A DNA stretch of 21,459 nucleotides, taken from the NCBI GenBank assembly GCA_002348465.1, contig DEBI01000129.1, forward strand, positions 1-21,459. Reading direction: 5' to 3'. This DNA comes from Gemmatimonadales bacterium UBA2960 (lineage in GTDB: Bacteria > Gemmatimonadota > Gemmatimonadetes > Longimicrobiales > Gaopeijiaceae). The translations under genes were made by a program, and so were the position numbers. A model generated the notes under the pieces. The model had not been told where the DNA came from, ran no database searches, and was given only the letters and a program-made list of their open reading frames with translations. Below, piece by piece: positions 14,454 through 21,459 of this stretch; the stretch's first letter is position 1; each line of letters opens with the position of its first letter.

Positions 14454-15691
14454 TCGTACCTCAGGGCGTCGACAGGGTCGAGTTTCGAGGCCTGAGACGC
14501 TGGGTAAACGCCTGCGATTATTCCTACGGTGAGTCCCAGAGTTACTCCCAAGGCGATCCAACGAGGAGCTACCGCTGCAGGGATAGGTGATACTGCTGCA
14601 AGTATTTGGGCGATCGTCAGTCCGACACCGACGCCCAGAGCCCCTCCGATCGTGCAGAGGGTGGCTGACTCAATTAGGACCTGGGTTAGGATGTCTCGGC
14701 GCCTCGCCCCTAGGGCTTTACGAACGCCGATCTCTCGAGTCCGTTCCATGACGGATACGAGCATGATGTTCATGATCACGATCCCACCGACCACTAAAGC
14801 AATTGATACTAGCATCGGCAGAGCTGTGAAGAGCATTCGCGATATGTTGTCCCAGAAACTGATTGCCTCGTCGGCTGTTTCTAGGGAAAAATCGGGTTCT
14901 TCTGTGGGCCTAAGCCTATGCCGGACCCGCATGATCCCCTCTACCTGGAGTTGGATGTCTCTGAGTTCGTCGGGATTGAGGGCCTGAATGACGATGTTGT
15001 CAACGTAGCCGCGCGGTGCCGTAATAGATCTAATCTGCGACCGCGCAGGAGCGATGACGATGTTGTCCTGTGACTCTCCGAAAAGGGATCCTCTCTCCTC
15101 AAGTACCCCGATTACCCGGTAGGGAAAACCCCGAATACGGACAGAGCGCCCCACTGGCTCGAGTCCCTCAAAAACTTTTTCCGCTGTTTCTGAACCTATG
15201 ACTAGGACTGGTGAGCCAGACTTGTCCTCTTGCGCTGTGAATGCTCGCCCTTCGATGATATCGAGGTCCCGGATCTCAAAGATCTCCGGTGTCGCGCCAA
15301 GGACCTGCACTCCACTCGCCGTCCGGCCATTGTCGCCCACAATGGACGAGCCCGTCCTGCTCTCTACCCCTACCTGTGCAGATAAGATGATTTGTTCCCT
15401 CAGAGCATCTGCGTCAGCAAATGTGAGCCGAGGCCTTCTCTGCTGCTCACGGCGTGCTTCCCGGCTCTCGTTGATGCTCACCGAAGGCGAGCGTCGAAGC
15501 GTGACCGTGTTAACCCCAAAGAGCTGAGCGGTTAGATCTTCTCGGATGTATCTGTCCAACCCTTCAACAACGGTGACGACCACGATCAAGAACATCACGC
15601 CCAGGATGACGCCTAACAGGCTGAAGAACGATTTCAGCTTTTGCGTTACGAGCTGCTGAAACGCGAGGGTTACGCCCTCCCAAATGTGCAC
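14450..15691 (-). CDS. ABC transporter permease, MacB/FtsX-like (first copy)
   Basis: The 413-residue product has the same layout as the following gene. An N-terminal helix at about 20-43 (KSFFSLLGVILGVMFLIVVVTVV) leads into a periplasmic MacB_PCD-type domain of about 220 residues. Three C-terminal helices follow, with MERTREIGVRKALGARRRDIL and the closing YPASQASKLDPVDALRYE. The N-terminal helix begins directly after MHIWEGVTLAFQQL, so the start is well placed. There is no fused ATPase, unlike true MacB. The gene follows the adaptor gene by 47 bases and overlaps the next permease by 4. Together with the adaptor and TolC-like protein it should span both membranes. An ATP-binding partner must be encoded elsewhere. 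Confidence 0.93.
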   Translation of the reverse strand: MHIWEGVTLAFQQLVTQKLKSFFSLLGVILGVMFLIVVVTVVEGLDRYIREDLTAQLFGVNTVTLRRSPSVSINESREARREQQRRPRLTFADADALREQIILSAQVGVESRTGSSIVGDNGRTASGVQVLGATPEIFEIRDLDIIEGRAFTAQEDKSGSPVLVIGSETAEKVFEGLEPVGRSVRIRGFPYRVIGVLEERGSLFGESQDNIVIAPARSQIRSITAPRGYVDNIVIQALNPDELRDIQLQVEGIMRVRHRLRPTEEPDFSLETADEAISFWDNISRMLFTALPMLVSIALVVGGIVIMNIMLVSVMERTREIGVRKALGARRRDILTQVLIESATLCTIGGALGVGVGLTIAQILAAVSPIPAAVAPRWIALGVTLGLTVGIIAGVYPASQASKLDPVDALRYE

Positions 15692-15738
15692 GAGTTCCTA
15701 GCGCCCCACGGTTACTCTCAAGACGTTTTCGGTGATCA

Positions 15739-17025
15739 CTAGAACCTGATCCTTAAGCCACCTTGGGACCCGCTTCCGTCTTTCTGACCTTCTTCGCCTT
15801 CTTCCACAATCACTGAAATCGCATCACCGTCACGTAATTCTCGGATGCGCTGGTACGGTCCTGAGACAACTACGTCGCCAGTGGACAGTCCAGACAATAC
15901 CTCAAAATATTCCTGACCGGCGATACCCGCCCGGACAGGCTGGAAATACACTAAGCCGTCTTGCACAAGAAAGACCCCTTCGACGTCGTCATCATCTGAT
16001 CCGTACTGGCTAGCTGAATCGCTCACCTCGGCGGCGTCACGCACCGTGAGCGCTATAATTGGCACGCTGACTGCGTCTGCTCGAGACTCAACAATGATGT
16101 CCGCCGTCGCGGAAAGGTCGGGTCGGAGTGGGACATTCGTTTCATCGAGCGTTAGTACAACTTCGAAATCAATCGCTGCTTGCTGGTTGCCTTGTTGTTG
16201 GCTCGGTGGCGTGATGGCTGAATTACCGATTTCCGTTACCTGACCGGAGAATTCTTGATCTGGAAAGGCGTCGATACGAATCGAGGCTCGGTCACCCAAT
16301 GAAATCATGGATACCTCTGTCTCATCCACTTGCACGACGACTTCTATAAGCGAAAGGTCTGAGATTGTGAGGACGAGTGATCCTGGATTGTTCATCGTCC
16401 CGATAATAACGGTCTCGCCTTCCTCTACGTTGAGTCTCGTTACTTTTCCTGGCATGGGGGCGCTGAAGATGGTTTTCGAGAGACGATCCTCTGCTTCGTC
16501 TACTCCGGCTTGCGCCTGAGAGACACCATACCGAGCGGCTTCAAGGAGTTGTGTTTGAACCTCGACACGGGTTCGTGCGTCGTCTAACTGTTGCCGACTT
16601 ACCAAGATTGAGTCCCTGGCTCGGAGTTGGACAAGACGATCTTGATCCCGCGTCGCTTGAGTCAGATTGGCCCGTTGCTGGCCTTCTTGAGCTTTAGACT
16701 GTGCCAACTGGGCCTCAGCTCGTGAGAAGGCTGCTTGGTATTGATCGGGCTCCAAGCGCAAAAGCGTTTGGCCAGCCACGACGTCATCTCCCTCTTCGAT
16801 GAGGAGTTGGGAAACGCGAGCGGAAACGTCGGATGAGATGTCGACAGTGCGTCGAGCTCGGATGTTACCGCTGGCCGTCACGAACTGCACAAGATCGCGT
16901 GTTTCGATCATCTCGGTTCGAACTTCTATCCCGTTTTGGCGTCCACGTGTAACAGCGAGCACGGTGGTCGAACCGAGGACAATTGTGATTACAAGGCCTA
17001 TGATGAGCTTAGAACGATTCGCCAT
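15739..17025 (-). CDS. Periplasmic adaptor (HlyD/MacA-like membrane fusion protein)
   Basis: This adaptor bridges inner-membrane permeases and a TolC-type channel. The 428-residue product starts with a membrane anchor (about 6-25). A lipoyl-like half follows (SGNIRARRTVDISSDVSARV, LLIEEGDDVVAGQTLLRLE), then a periplasmic coiled-coil hairpin (about 95-185, rich in Gln, Ala and Arg). The second lipoyl half is FSAPMPGKVTRLNVEEGETV, followed by beta-barrel and membrane-proximal domains. There is no lipobox cysteine. The C-terminal tail is Gly/Ser-rich and acidic (residues about 405-428). Eight bases separate it from the TolC-like gene upstream. MacA and the RND-type AcrA are close relatives; the neighbouring MacB-like permeases favour a MacA-like role. 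Confidence 0.92.
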   Translation of the reverse strand: MANRSKLIIGLVITIVLGSTTVLAVTRGRQNGIEVRTEMIETRDLVQFVTASGNIRARRTVDISSDVSARVSQLLIEEGDDVVAGQTLLRLEPDQYQAAFSRAEAQLAQSKAQEGQQRANLTQATRDQDRLVQLRARDSILVSRQQLDDARTRVEVQTQLLEAARYGVSQAQAGVDEAEDRLSKTIFSAPMPGKVTRLNVEEGETVIIGTMNNPGSLVLTISDLSLIEVVVQVDETEVSMISLGDRASIRIDAFPDQEFSGQVTEIGNSAITPPSQQQGNQQAAIDFEVVLTLDETNVPLRPDLSATADIIVESRADAVSVPIIALTVRDAAEVSDSASQYGSDDDDVEGVFLVQDGLVYFQPVRAGIAGQEYFEVLSGLSTGDVVVSGPYQRIRELRDGDAISVIVEEGEEGQKDGSGSQGGLRIRF

Positions 17026-17033
17026 TATTCGCT

Positions 17034-18539
17034 TCAGTTCTGAGAGCGTAAGGAGGCTCCGACGAGTGCCTCGAGATTTGTTACTGTGTCGTGGTAAGTG
17101 AAGATCGACATTGTTCGATCCGCGTCAGCCTGCGCGAACAGCGTCTGTGCGTTGACTAATTCGACGAATGTTGTCGCACCCAGTTGGTACCTTTCCCGGG
17201 CCAAATTAAGCTGCTGCTGAGCCAGTTCCCGGTTTCGTTCTTCCAGGAGAGCGCTCTGATAAGCCGTACGGACATTCTCCAGACCGATCGCGAGGTCGGC
17301 TTGCACTTGCAGTTCTTGCTCACGTATCTGCTGGGAGAGGTCCTCCCGCTGGAGCCGGGCGGCTTCAATGTTTCTCTGTCGACTCAGACCAGAAAATATC
17401 GGCACGCTGAGTGTCATCCGGAAGCTCGGTGGTGACCCTACGAAATTGAAAGGAAATTGATCGTTCGCCGATATGATCGCGTTACGATCGGCTTCCGTGA
17501 ACGCAATTTGACCACAGTCTCGCGGTGGCAGCGGATTAGCGAGTCGGGAATACAGTTCGTTGTTAAACGAGCAGTTGGAATAAGCAGACTGGACTTGAGC
17601 TTCCTGTTGAGCGATTTGGAATGCGGTGGTGCTGGCTTCTCGAGTAAAAGCGCTCCACCCTGTTGAAAGGTTTAGGCTGGGCATGTACTGCGACCAGGCT
17701 GAACTTACCCCGATGTTGGAAGCTTCCCAAGAAGACCTTCGTCTCTGTAGCTCCGGGTTTCCGCCTCCCGCCATTGCGGATAACTGAGCCAGGTCCCACG
17801 TCGGCTCCGTTAGTTCGAACTCCGTAGTGGTTTCGAAGTCTTGGTCAACGGGTTGTCCGAGTAGTTGCAGCAGTCTCATTCGAGACGTATTTGCCCGATT
17901 TTGGGTCTGAAGAACAACGACCTCTGAACGTCCGACTTGGACGTCAGCCTGAGCCACATCGATTGGTGTGACCTGCCCAACCTCTAGCTGGCCCTGTGCT
18001 AAGCGCAGATTAAACCGGGAGTTCTCAAGCTGCTGCTCTGCTACTCTAACGGCATCCTCTTGACGCAGGAGCTCTACATACGCCGCGGTTACTTGCTGTA
18101 ATAGGTTTGACTCGGCCACCGCAATACCCGCGATAGTCGAACGGCGGTCAGCTTTTGTCTGTTTTGGCCCGAGGATTGTTGCCCAATTCAATGAGTAATT
18201 GAGGCCGAGTGAATAGCTAGAACCGTAATAGGACGGCAGGTCGCTGAAACCTAGATCTCCTAGGGTCAGGCTTCCAGGGAGTTGCGTTTCACCTGAGCCC
18301 TGCCAACTCAGTCCACCCGCAGCGCTCGCGCTCGGTAGCAACTGACCCCATGCTTGCCGGACGTTCCAATCTGCTAGTGCTTCATCATTCCGTGTCTGCA
18401 AAAATCCTGGATTGCTTGATCTTGCGATCTCAAGGGCTTCGCCGAGGGAGAGACGCGGAGGTATGGTCTCCTGAGCTGAAAGCGAGCAAGGTATTAGAAC
18501 AGCTATAGTCCATGAGAGCAGAAGAAAGTTGTTTCTCAT
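17034..18539 (-). CDS. TolC-family outer-membrane efflux protein
   Basis: This protein forms the outer-membrane channel and periplasmic tunnel of tripartite exporters. The 501-residue product starts with a signal peptide, MRNNFLLLSWTIAVLIPCSLSAQE, with likely cleavage after SLSA. The mature protein begins with LSLGEALEIARSSNPGFLQTRN, the typical first helix. Two OEP repeats follow, with long Gln/Ala/Glu-rich helices (GLENVRTAYQSALLEERNRE, LARERYQLGATTFVELVNAQ) and beta-strand parts such as SLGLNYSLNWATI. The ATG at 18539 is chosen over the open frame up to 18728 because it puts the signal peptide at the start. Codons upstream of it encode nothing signal-like. It is the first gene of the export operon; a possible operator lies at 18566-18586. 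Confidence 0.92.
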   Translation of the reverse strand: MRNNFLLLSWTIAVLIPCSLSAQETIPPRLSLGEALEIARSSNPGFLQTRNDEALADWNVRQAWGQLLPSASAAGGLSWQGSGETQLPGSLTLGDLGFSDLPSYYGSSYSLGLNYSLNWATILGPKQTKADRRSTIAGIAVAESNLLQQVTAAYVELLRQEDAVRVAEQQLENSRFNLRLAQGQLEVGQVTPIDVAQADVQVGRSEVVVLQTQNRANTSRMRLLQLLGQPVDQDFETTTEFELTEPTWDLAQLSAMAGGGNPELQRRRSSWEASNIGVSSAWSQYMPSLNLSTGWSAFTREASTTAFQIAQQEAQVQSAYSNCSFNNELYSRLANPLPPRDCGQIAFTEADRNAIISANDQFPFNFVGSPPSFRMTLSVPIFSGLSRQRNIEAARLQREDLSQQIREQELQVQADLAIGLENVRTAYQSALLEERNRELAQQQLNLARERYQLGATTFVELVNAQTLFAQADADRTMSIFTYHDTVTNLEALVGASLRSQN

Positions 18540-18565
18540 CTTATTAGGGCCGTAAACGCCAGCAA

Positions 18566-18586
18566 ATTCAGAAAGTTTGGCTGAAT
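18566..18586. promoter_or_regulatory. Inverted repeat upstream of the export operon, possible operator
   Basis: ATTCAG 18566-18571 and CTGAAT 18581-18586 are exact inverted copies separated by 9 bases, 27-47 bases before the TolC-like start. This spacing resembles dimer-binding sites of small repressors, but no regulator gene lies next to the operon. No clear -35/-10 pair was found in the 18540-18761 gap. Confidence 0.25.
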
Positions 18587-18761
18587 ACATCTTTGGGCTC
18601 GATCCTTCCGCTTTATGCCTCAGGAGGGAGGCTTTTCTGATTGTTCTAGGGGAAAAGACATACTCTGTTCCCCATTCGTTGAGACAACCAGAATGATGAG
18701 CAACGATCACCGTGCTTCTCGCTTCCACTCTAGCCGCTTAAAGATAAACTCAGTTTTGGAA

Positions 18762-19448
18762 TTACCCTACCAGGTCGGTTCGTTCGGCGATGTAGCCTAG
18801 GCTTGGAATCTCGACCCGAAGAACACGTCCTTGGCGGTCATACCAGACGGTATGGGAGACACCCCCGTCTGTTGTGAAAATGACGCGCTTGGCCTGGATT
18901 TGATTTCTTCCTAGCCGGATTGTGACTTGGGAAGATTCGCCTGCGGTGATGAGACCTTGTGAACTGGTTCGCGGTTCTAGCGTGTGGACCGTTCTTTCGG
19001 AACGTAGGTCGCGGAGGAAGTAATAGTGATGAGCGACTTGGAGGTCGAGAACACGTGTGTCTGTGTGTGCTTGGAATTCTCGGTCCTCGGCCCCTCGGCC
19101 GGACCGAATCGTTGCCACGTAACGTCGTTCCGATCGGGCGACCTGAACCTCTACTGCGTCCAAGCCGGTGACCGAAACCTGGTACCTGACTGCTATCCCG
19201 TCGGGTGGCGCGGCGTGCAGAAGTGGGCGCATTTCCTGTCGCCCTTCGGGACGACTGAGTGCAACCGTACCGTTAGCGAACAAGGCATCTTGGCGTCCGA
19301 CGCCGGGGCGACGAATCACGAAATCTTCAGTGCCAGACGCCAGCCCGTCGATGCTTACGGAAAATGTGCCTTCGTCAACCACTACTCCTTGAGCGATGAG
19401 GTTGGCCGGGCCGAATGCGATCACCGCCGCGGTGAGATATGTTTTCAT
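18762..19448 (-). CDS. Exported beta-rich protein of unknown function (DUF3108/DUF6134-like)
   Basis: The 228-residue product begins with a signal peptide (MKTYLTAAVIAFGPANLIAQG, cleavage probably near residue 19). The mature part is a series of short alternating strands and loops: EGTFSVSIDGLASGTEDFVIRR, VRYQVSVTGLDAVEVQVAR and RRYVATIRSGRGAEDREF. The final piece is VWYDRQGRVLRVEIPSLGYIAERTDL. The last segment and the 'G.e.f.v' opening resemble periplasmic beta-barrel-like families such as DUF3108/DUF6134, but only weakly. The ATG at 19448 is chosen over the open frame to 19544 because the signal peptide then starts the protein and TAGGA lies about 10 bases upstream. It is on the same strand as the export operon, 222 bases upstream of it, so cotranscription is unclear. 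Confidence 0.72.
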   Translation of the reverse strand: MKTYLTAAVIAFGPANLIAQGVVVDEGTFSVSIDGLASGTEDFVIRRPGVGRQDALFANGTVALSRPEGRQEMRPLLHAAPPDGIAVRYQVSVTGLDAVEVQVARSERRYVATIRSGRGAEDREFQAHTDTRVLDLQVAHHYYFLRDLRSERTVHTLEPRTSSQGLITAGESSQVTIRLGRNQIQAKRVIFTTDGGVSHTVWYDRQGRVLRVEIPSLGYIAERTDLVG

Positions 19449-19792
19449 AGGTGGTCCTACCCGAAGAGCGCTCTGCGGGTTCGCCCACCACCTGCCGTCT
19501 ATCCTTCGATACTGAGGCTGTCGACCTGACTTCGTGCGCTCCATCTTTTCCGACTCCTATGTCAAAAAAGGATCTTTGGGTGCGATCACCTCGTAGGAAA
19601 CTTATTAAGTACGTGCAAAATGCCCGAGCGTTCGAAAATCGCACGGGTGAACTGTTCGAGGATGCAGAGGGTTGTTCCGGTAGAGTAGAGAGGTAAGGGT
19701 ATGCCGCTAGAAAGACCCAGCAGACATGACAGGGTGCGGATTAATGCAGGGAGAGCTCTGCCGATAGGATTTCGCGAGAGTATTAGCAGCAT
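19449..19792. other. Divergent intergenic region, no convincing gene
   Basis: This 344-base stretch separates the exported protein (minus strand) from the large membrane protein (plus strand), so it should hold promoters for both. A consensus -35 hexamer TTGACA occurs on the minus strand at 19560-19565, but no matching -10 box follows at 16-18 bases. GCAGGGAGAGCTCTGC at 19747-19762 is a small imperfect palindrome 31-46 bases before the plus-strand start. A 45-codon open frame at 19559-19696 lacks a ribosome-binding site and is not called. Confidence 0.5.
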
Positions 19793-21459
19793 ATGAAATC
19801 TGTGAACATCGAAAGAGTTGAAGCAAAAGATTTGCCCCGTATGGTGTCAAAGCTCGGGCCTTGGTGCTCTGCAGCTACTCTGTGGATCTGGGCTGGGACG
19901 TCCTGGGTCTGGTTCCTTCCGATCTCCGCCGGGTTCTTGATGTTATCACTCCAACCTTTTTCCATCACTGGAAGTGGTTGGCGTTTAGCCGGTCTCTCGA
20001 CATTAGGGATAGGTATTGTCGTGGGGTTTTCGGCAGAACATCAGATCACTTCAGTTGTCTCTGATTGGGATCAGTACTGGAACCAACGGGTTGACGAAGT
20101 CGGAGTGCTACTGCGCGAAGAATTGGAGGAGCGAAGGCACAGTCTCGGGACTGAGGTTGTCGAAGAACTCGTCCGTCTTTCGGATGCGGACGAGTTAGAC
20201 TTAGGCAGTGAGGCCATGATCCAAATGAGGGCCCGGGCACGAAGCTCGGCTCTTGCTCTGTACGATCGTGAAGGTGAGTTGGTTGCGTGGGATGGGACAC
20301 ATCGCGGACGGGTTCCGGAAGCAGTAAAGCGAGGACAGCGACGAGACCTCTACAGAGACCTACCACTATTCGGGTACCTCTATGTCACGTCGACAGCCTT
20401 GGACGGTAGTGTGGCGGTTGCCGCTTACCTGCTTCGAGCTTCACTGCCGGAGGGTTTGGGAGCGGAGATGGGAGATCTTGCTGGCCGTTTCTATGCGGAA
20501 ACTGGAGAGCGTATTCGGATCACCGAGGATGATCCGGGAGTTGCTGAAGCGGTTTGGGATCTGGCCCTCGACGAAGGGCGGCTTCTCTCCGTGGTGCTTG
20601 AGGAACCCGACGTGGCCGAACGAATCAATGTGCTAGAGTCGAGGCGGGCGTTCCTTGTCGCCATGTTGGTTGCTTTTTCATGGGTGCTCCTTGCTGTGGG
20701 GGGGCCACTTACAGCGTGGGAGGCTGTGACAGCTGCTGGTGCTGTTCTGGTCGCGGTGGCCGTTCTGCCGATGGGGTCCGGAACGCCTATGGAACCTGCC
20801 TTTTCGGAGCCCTTATATCAGCTCCCCGGTCCGTTGGGACTGAGTGCCGGGCGTCTGGCGCTACTAGTTCCAGTTTTATTCCTCCTATGTTCAGTAATCC
20901 CGCGCCGCAGGGCCTTTGCGTCATTCTGGTTCGCTGGCTTGATCGTGTTTGGGGCGTTCGCCCCTGTTCTCCTGTGGCTTGGAGAGGGTCTGACGCCGGC
21001 TTTGCTCTCGGGCGGGCGTGCAGAATGGATGACGTATCAGGTAGCCGTCTCAGGCATCTTAAGTCTTGTGGCCGGCTTTGCACTCAGTTCCACTCGGGAC
21101 GGAGGTGGAGGACGTGGCTGGGTGCTCTTGGGATTAGGAACAGCTTTGACTCTGATGGGAGTTGCTGGTGCGTGGGGCGCGCTGACGCTCAGTCTTCCGG
21201 TCTTGTTTTCGATCTTGTGGGCTATTCCTGCGACCATGATCGCCAGAGGACTGCACGCATGGATTGGATGGCAAAGGGTTACGGTCACTTGGGGCTGCGC
21301 AATTGTGCTCGGATCCTTTGCGGCCATCCCAGTGGTGTGGGGGCAGAGTATTGAGGCGCGCCTTCAGGTTGGCGAAGGCCGTCTGTCCAGGCTAGGAGCG
21401 CTCGAGGATAATGAGGTTGAGGGCCGGCTACTGGACTTGGCTAGAATAGCTGACTCACT
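19793..21459 (+). CDS. Large polytopic membrane protein, possible sensor of a signalling protein (3' end outside window)
   Basis: The frame is open from the ATG at 19793 to the end of the window, 555 codons, with an in-frame TAG 9 bases before the start. Two or three membrane segments lie at about residues 21-53 and 62-82. Then follows a hydrophilic segment (about 86-285) with amphipathic helices (WDQYWNQRVDEVGVLLREEL) and a PAS/Cache-like signature SALALYDREGELVAWDG. At least six more hydrophobic segments occur between about 287 and 515 (for example RAFLVAMLVAFSWVLLAVGG, LSAGRLALLVPVLFLLC, GWVLLGLGTALTLMGVAG). The visible end, IEARLQVGEGRLSRLGALED, looks like the opening of a second soluble module. 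Sensor histidine kinases with such long membrane halves exist, but no kinase domain is in view, so the function is inference. The start lacks a strong ribosome-binding site. Confidence 0.8.
   Translation, partial: MKSVNIERVEAKDLPRMVSKLGPWCSAATLWIWAGTSWVWFLPISAGFLMLSLQPFSITGSGWRLAGLSTLGIGIVVGFSAEHQITSVVSDWDQYWNQRVDEVGVLLREELEERRHSLGTEVVEELVRLSDADELDLGSEAMIQMRARARSSALALYDREGELVAWDGTHRGRVPEAVKRGQRRDLYRDLPLFGYLYVTSTALDGSVAVAAYLLRASLPEGLGAEMGDLAGRFYAETGERIRITEDDPGVAEAVWDLALDEGRLLSVVLEEPDVAERINVLESRRAFLVAMLVAFSWVLLAVGGPLTAWEAVTAAGAVLVAVAVLPMGSGTPMEPAFSEPLYQLPGPLGLSAGRLALLVPVLFLLCSVIPRRRAFASFWFAGLIVFGAFAPVLLWLGEGLTPALLSGGRAEWMTYQVAVSGILSLVAGFALSSTRDGGGGRGWVLLGLGTALTLMGVAGAWGALTLSLPVLFSILWAIPATMIARGLHAWIGWQRVTVTWGCAIVLGSFAAIPVVWGQSIEARLQVGEGRLSRLGALEDNEVEGRLLDLARIADS

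Noticed and set aside
14454..14561. 36-residue upstream extension of the second permease
   Set aside because: The extra codons lie inside the coding end of the first permease and are Arg-rich; the ATGA overlap at 14450-14453 is the normal coupled start.
18540..18728. N-terminal extension of the TolC-like protein to 18728
   Set aside because: The extension has no signal peptide or family similarity and would bury the real signal peptide at residue 64; the start at 18539 is better.
19560..19565. Perfect TTGACA -35 box on the minus strand for the exported protein gene
   Set aside because: At 16-18 bases downstream there is only GC-rich sequence (GGAGCG), so no promoter is called.
19559..19696. 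45-codon plus-strand frame beginning MSKKDLW in the divergent gap
   Set aside because: It has no ribosome-binding site and no recognisable domain; it could be real but there is nothing to support it.
20680..21354. 224-codon plus-strand frame inside the large membrane-protein gene
   Set aside because: It is in another frame of the open frame starting at 19793, is rich in Cys/Gly/Arg and has no recognisable domain; the 19793 frame has continuous membrane segments.

Overview
The window reads as an ordinary chromosomal stretch of a Gram-negative bacterium. It carries housekeeping genes plus one TolC-type export operon. Periplasmic adaptor, TolC and MacB-like proteins imply two membranes. The gene order SRP RNA-dnaX-ybaB-recR is the one known from Bacillus subtilis and many other phyla. 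A BshB1-type deacetylase points to a lineage that makes bacillithiol. GC content looks moderate by eye, and GTG and TTG starts are used. Together these features best fit a Gemmatimonadota-like or related lineage, but that placement is an inference from gene style and not proven by the sequence.

Left part, plus strand (1-9652). The 3' end of smc (head domain and one coiled-coil arm) is followed by a DAHP synthase gene of the AroF/AroG-beta type. Next is a bacterial small SRP RNA gene with a recognisable promoter. Then come dnaX (clamp-loader ATPase, TTG start), ybaB, recR, an unrecognised small membrane protein, pgsA, cinA, grpE and dnaJ. Gaps are very short between dnaX, ybaB, recR and the small gene, between pgsA and cinA, and between grpE and dnaJ. 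This suggests a few polycistronic units covering chromosome handling, protein targeting and folding, and phospholipid synthesis.

Middle (9653-13127). dnaJ converges on a minus-strand pair, a cysteine desulfurase followed by mnmA, which together supply and use persulfide sulfur for 2-thiouridine in tRNA. Divergent from the desulfurase is a short stand-alone HIRAN-like protein. It converges on bshB1, the last gene of the next operon.

Right part, minus strand (12393-19448). Reading in the direction of transcription there is a small exported protein of unknown function, a TolC-like outer-membrane protein, an HlyD/MacA-like adaptor, two MacB-like FtsX-fold permeases overlapping by ATGA, and bshB1 starting 3 bases after the second permease. 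No ATP-binding subunit is present in this operon, and the permeases themselves lack an ABC domain.

The right edge (19793-21459, plus strand) holds a long open frame that runs out of the window. It encodes a polytopic membrane protein with a soluble segment between membrane segments, possibly the sensor half of a large signalling protein. No insertion sequences, CRISPR arrays, prophage genes or tRNAs were seen. The most unusual observations are the altered apical loop of the SRP RNA, the ATPase-less export operon that ends in a bacillithiol gene, and the large unfinished membrane protein.
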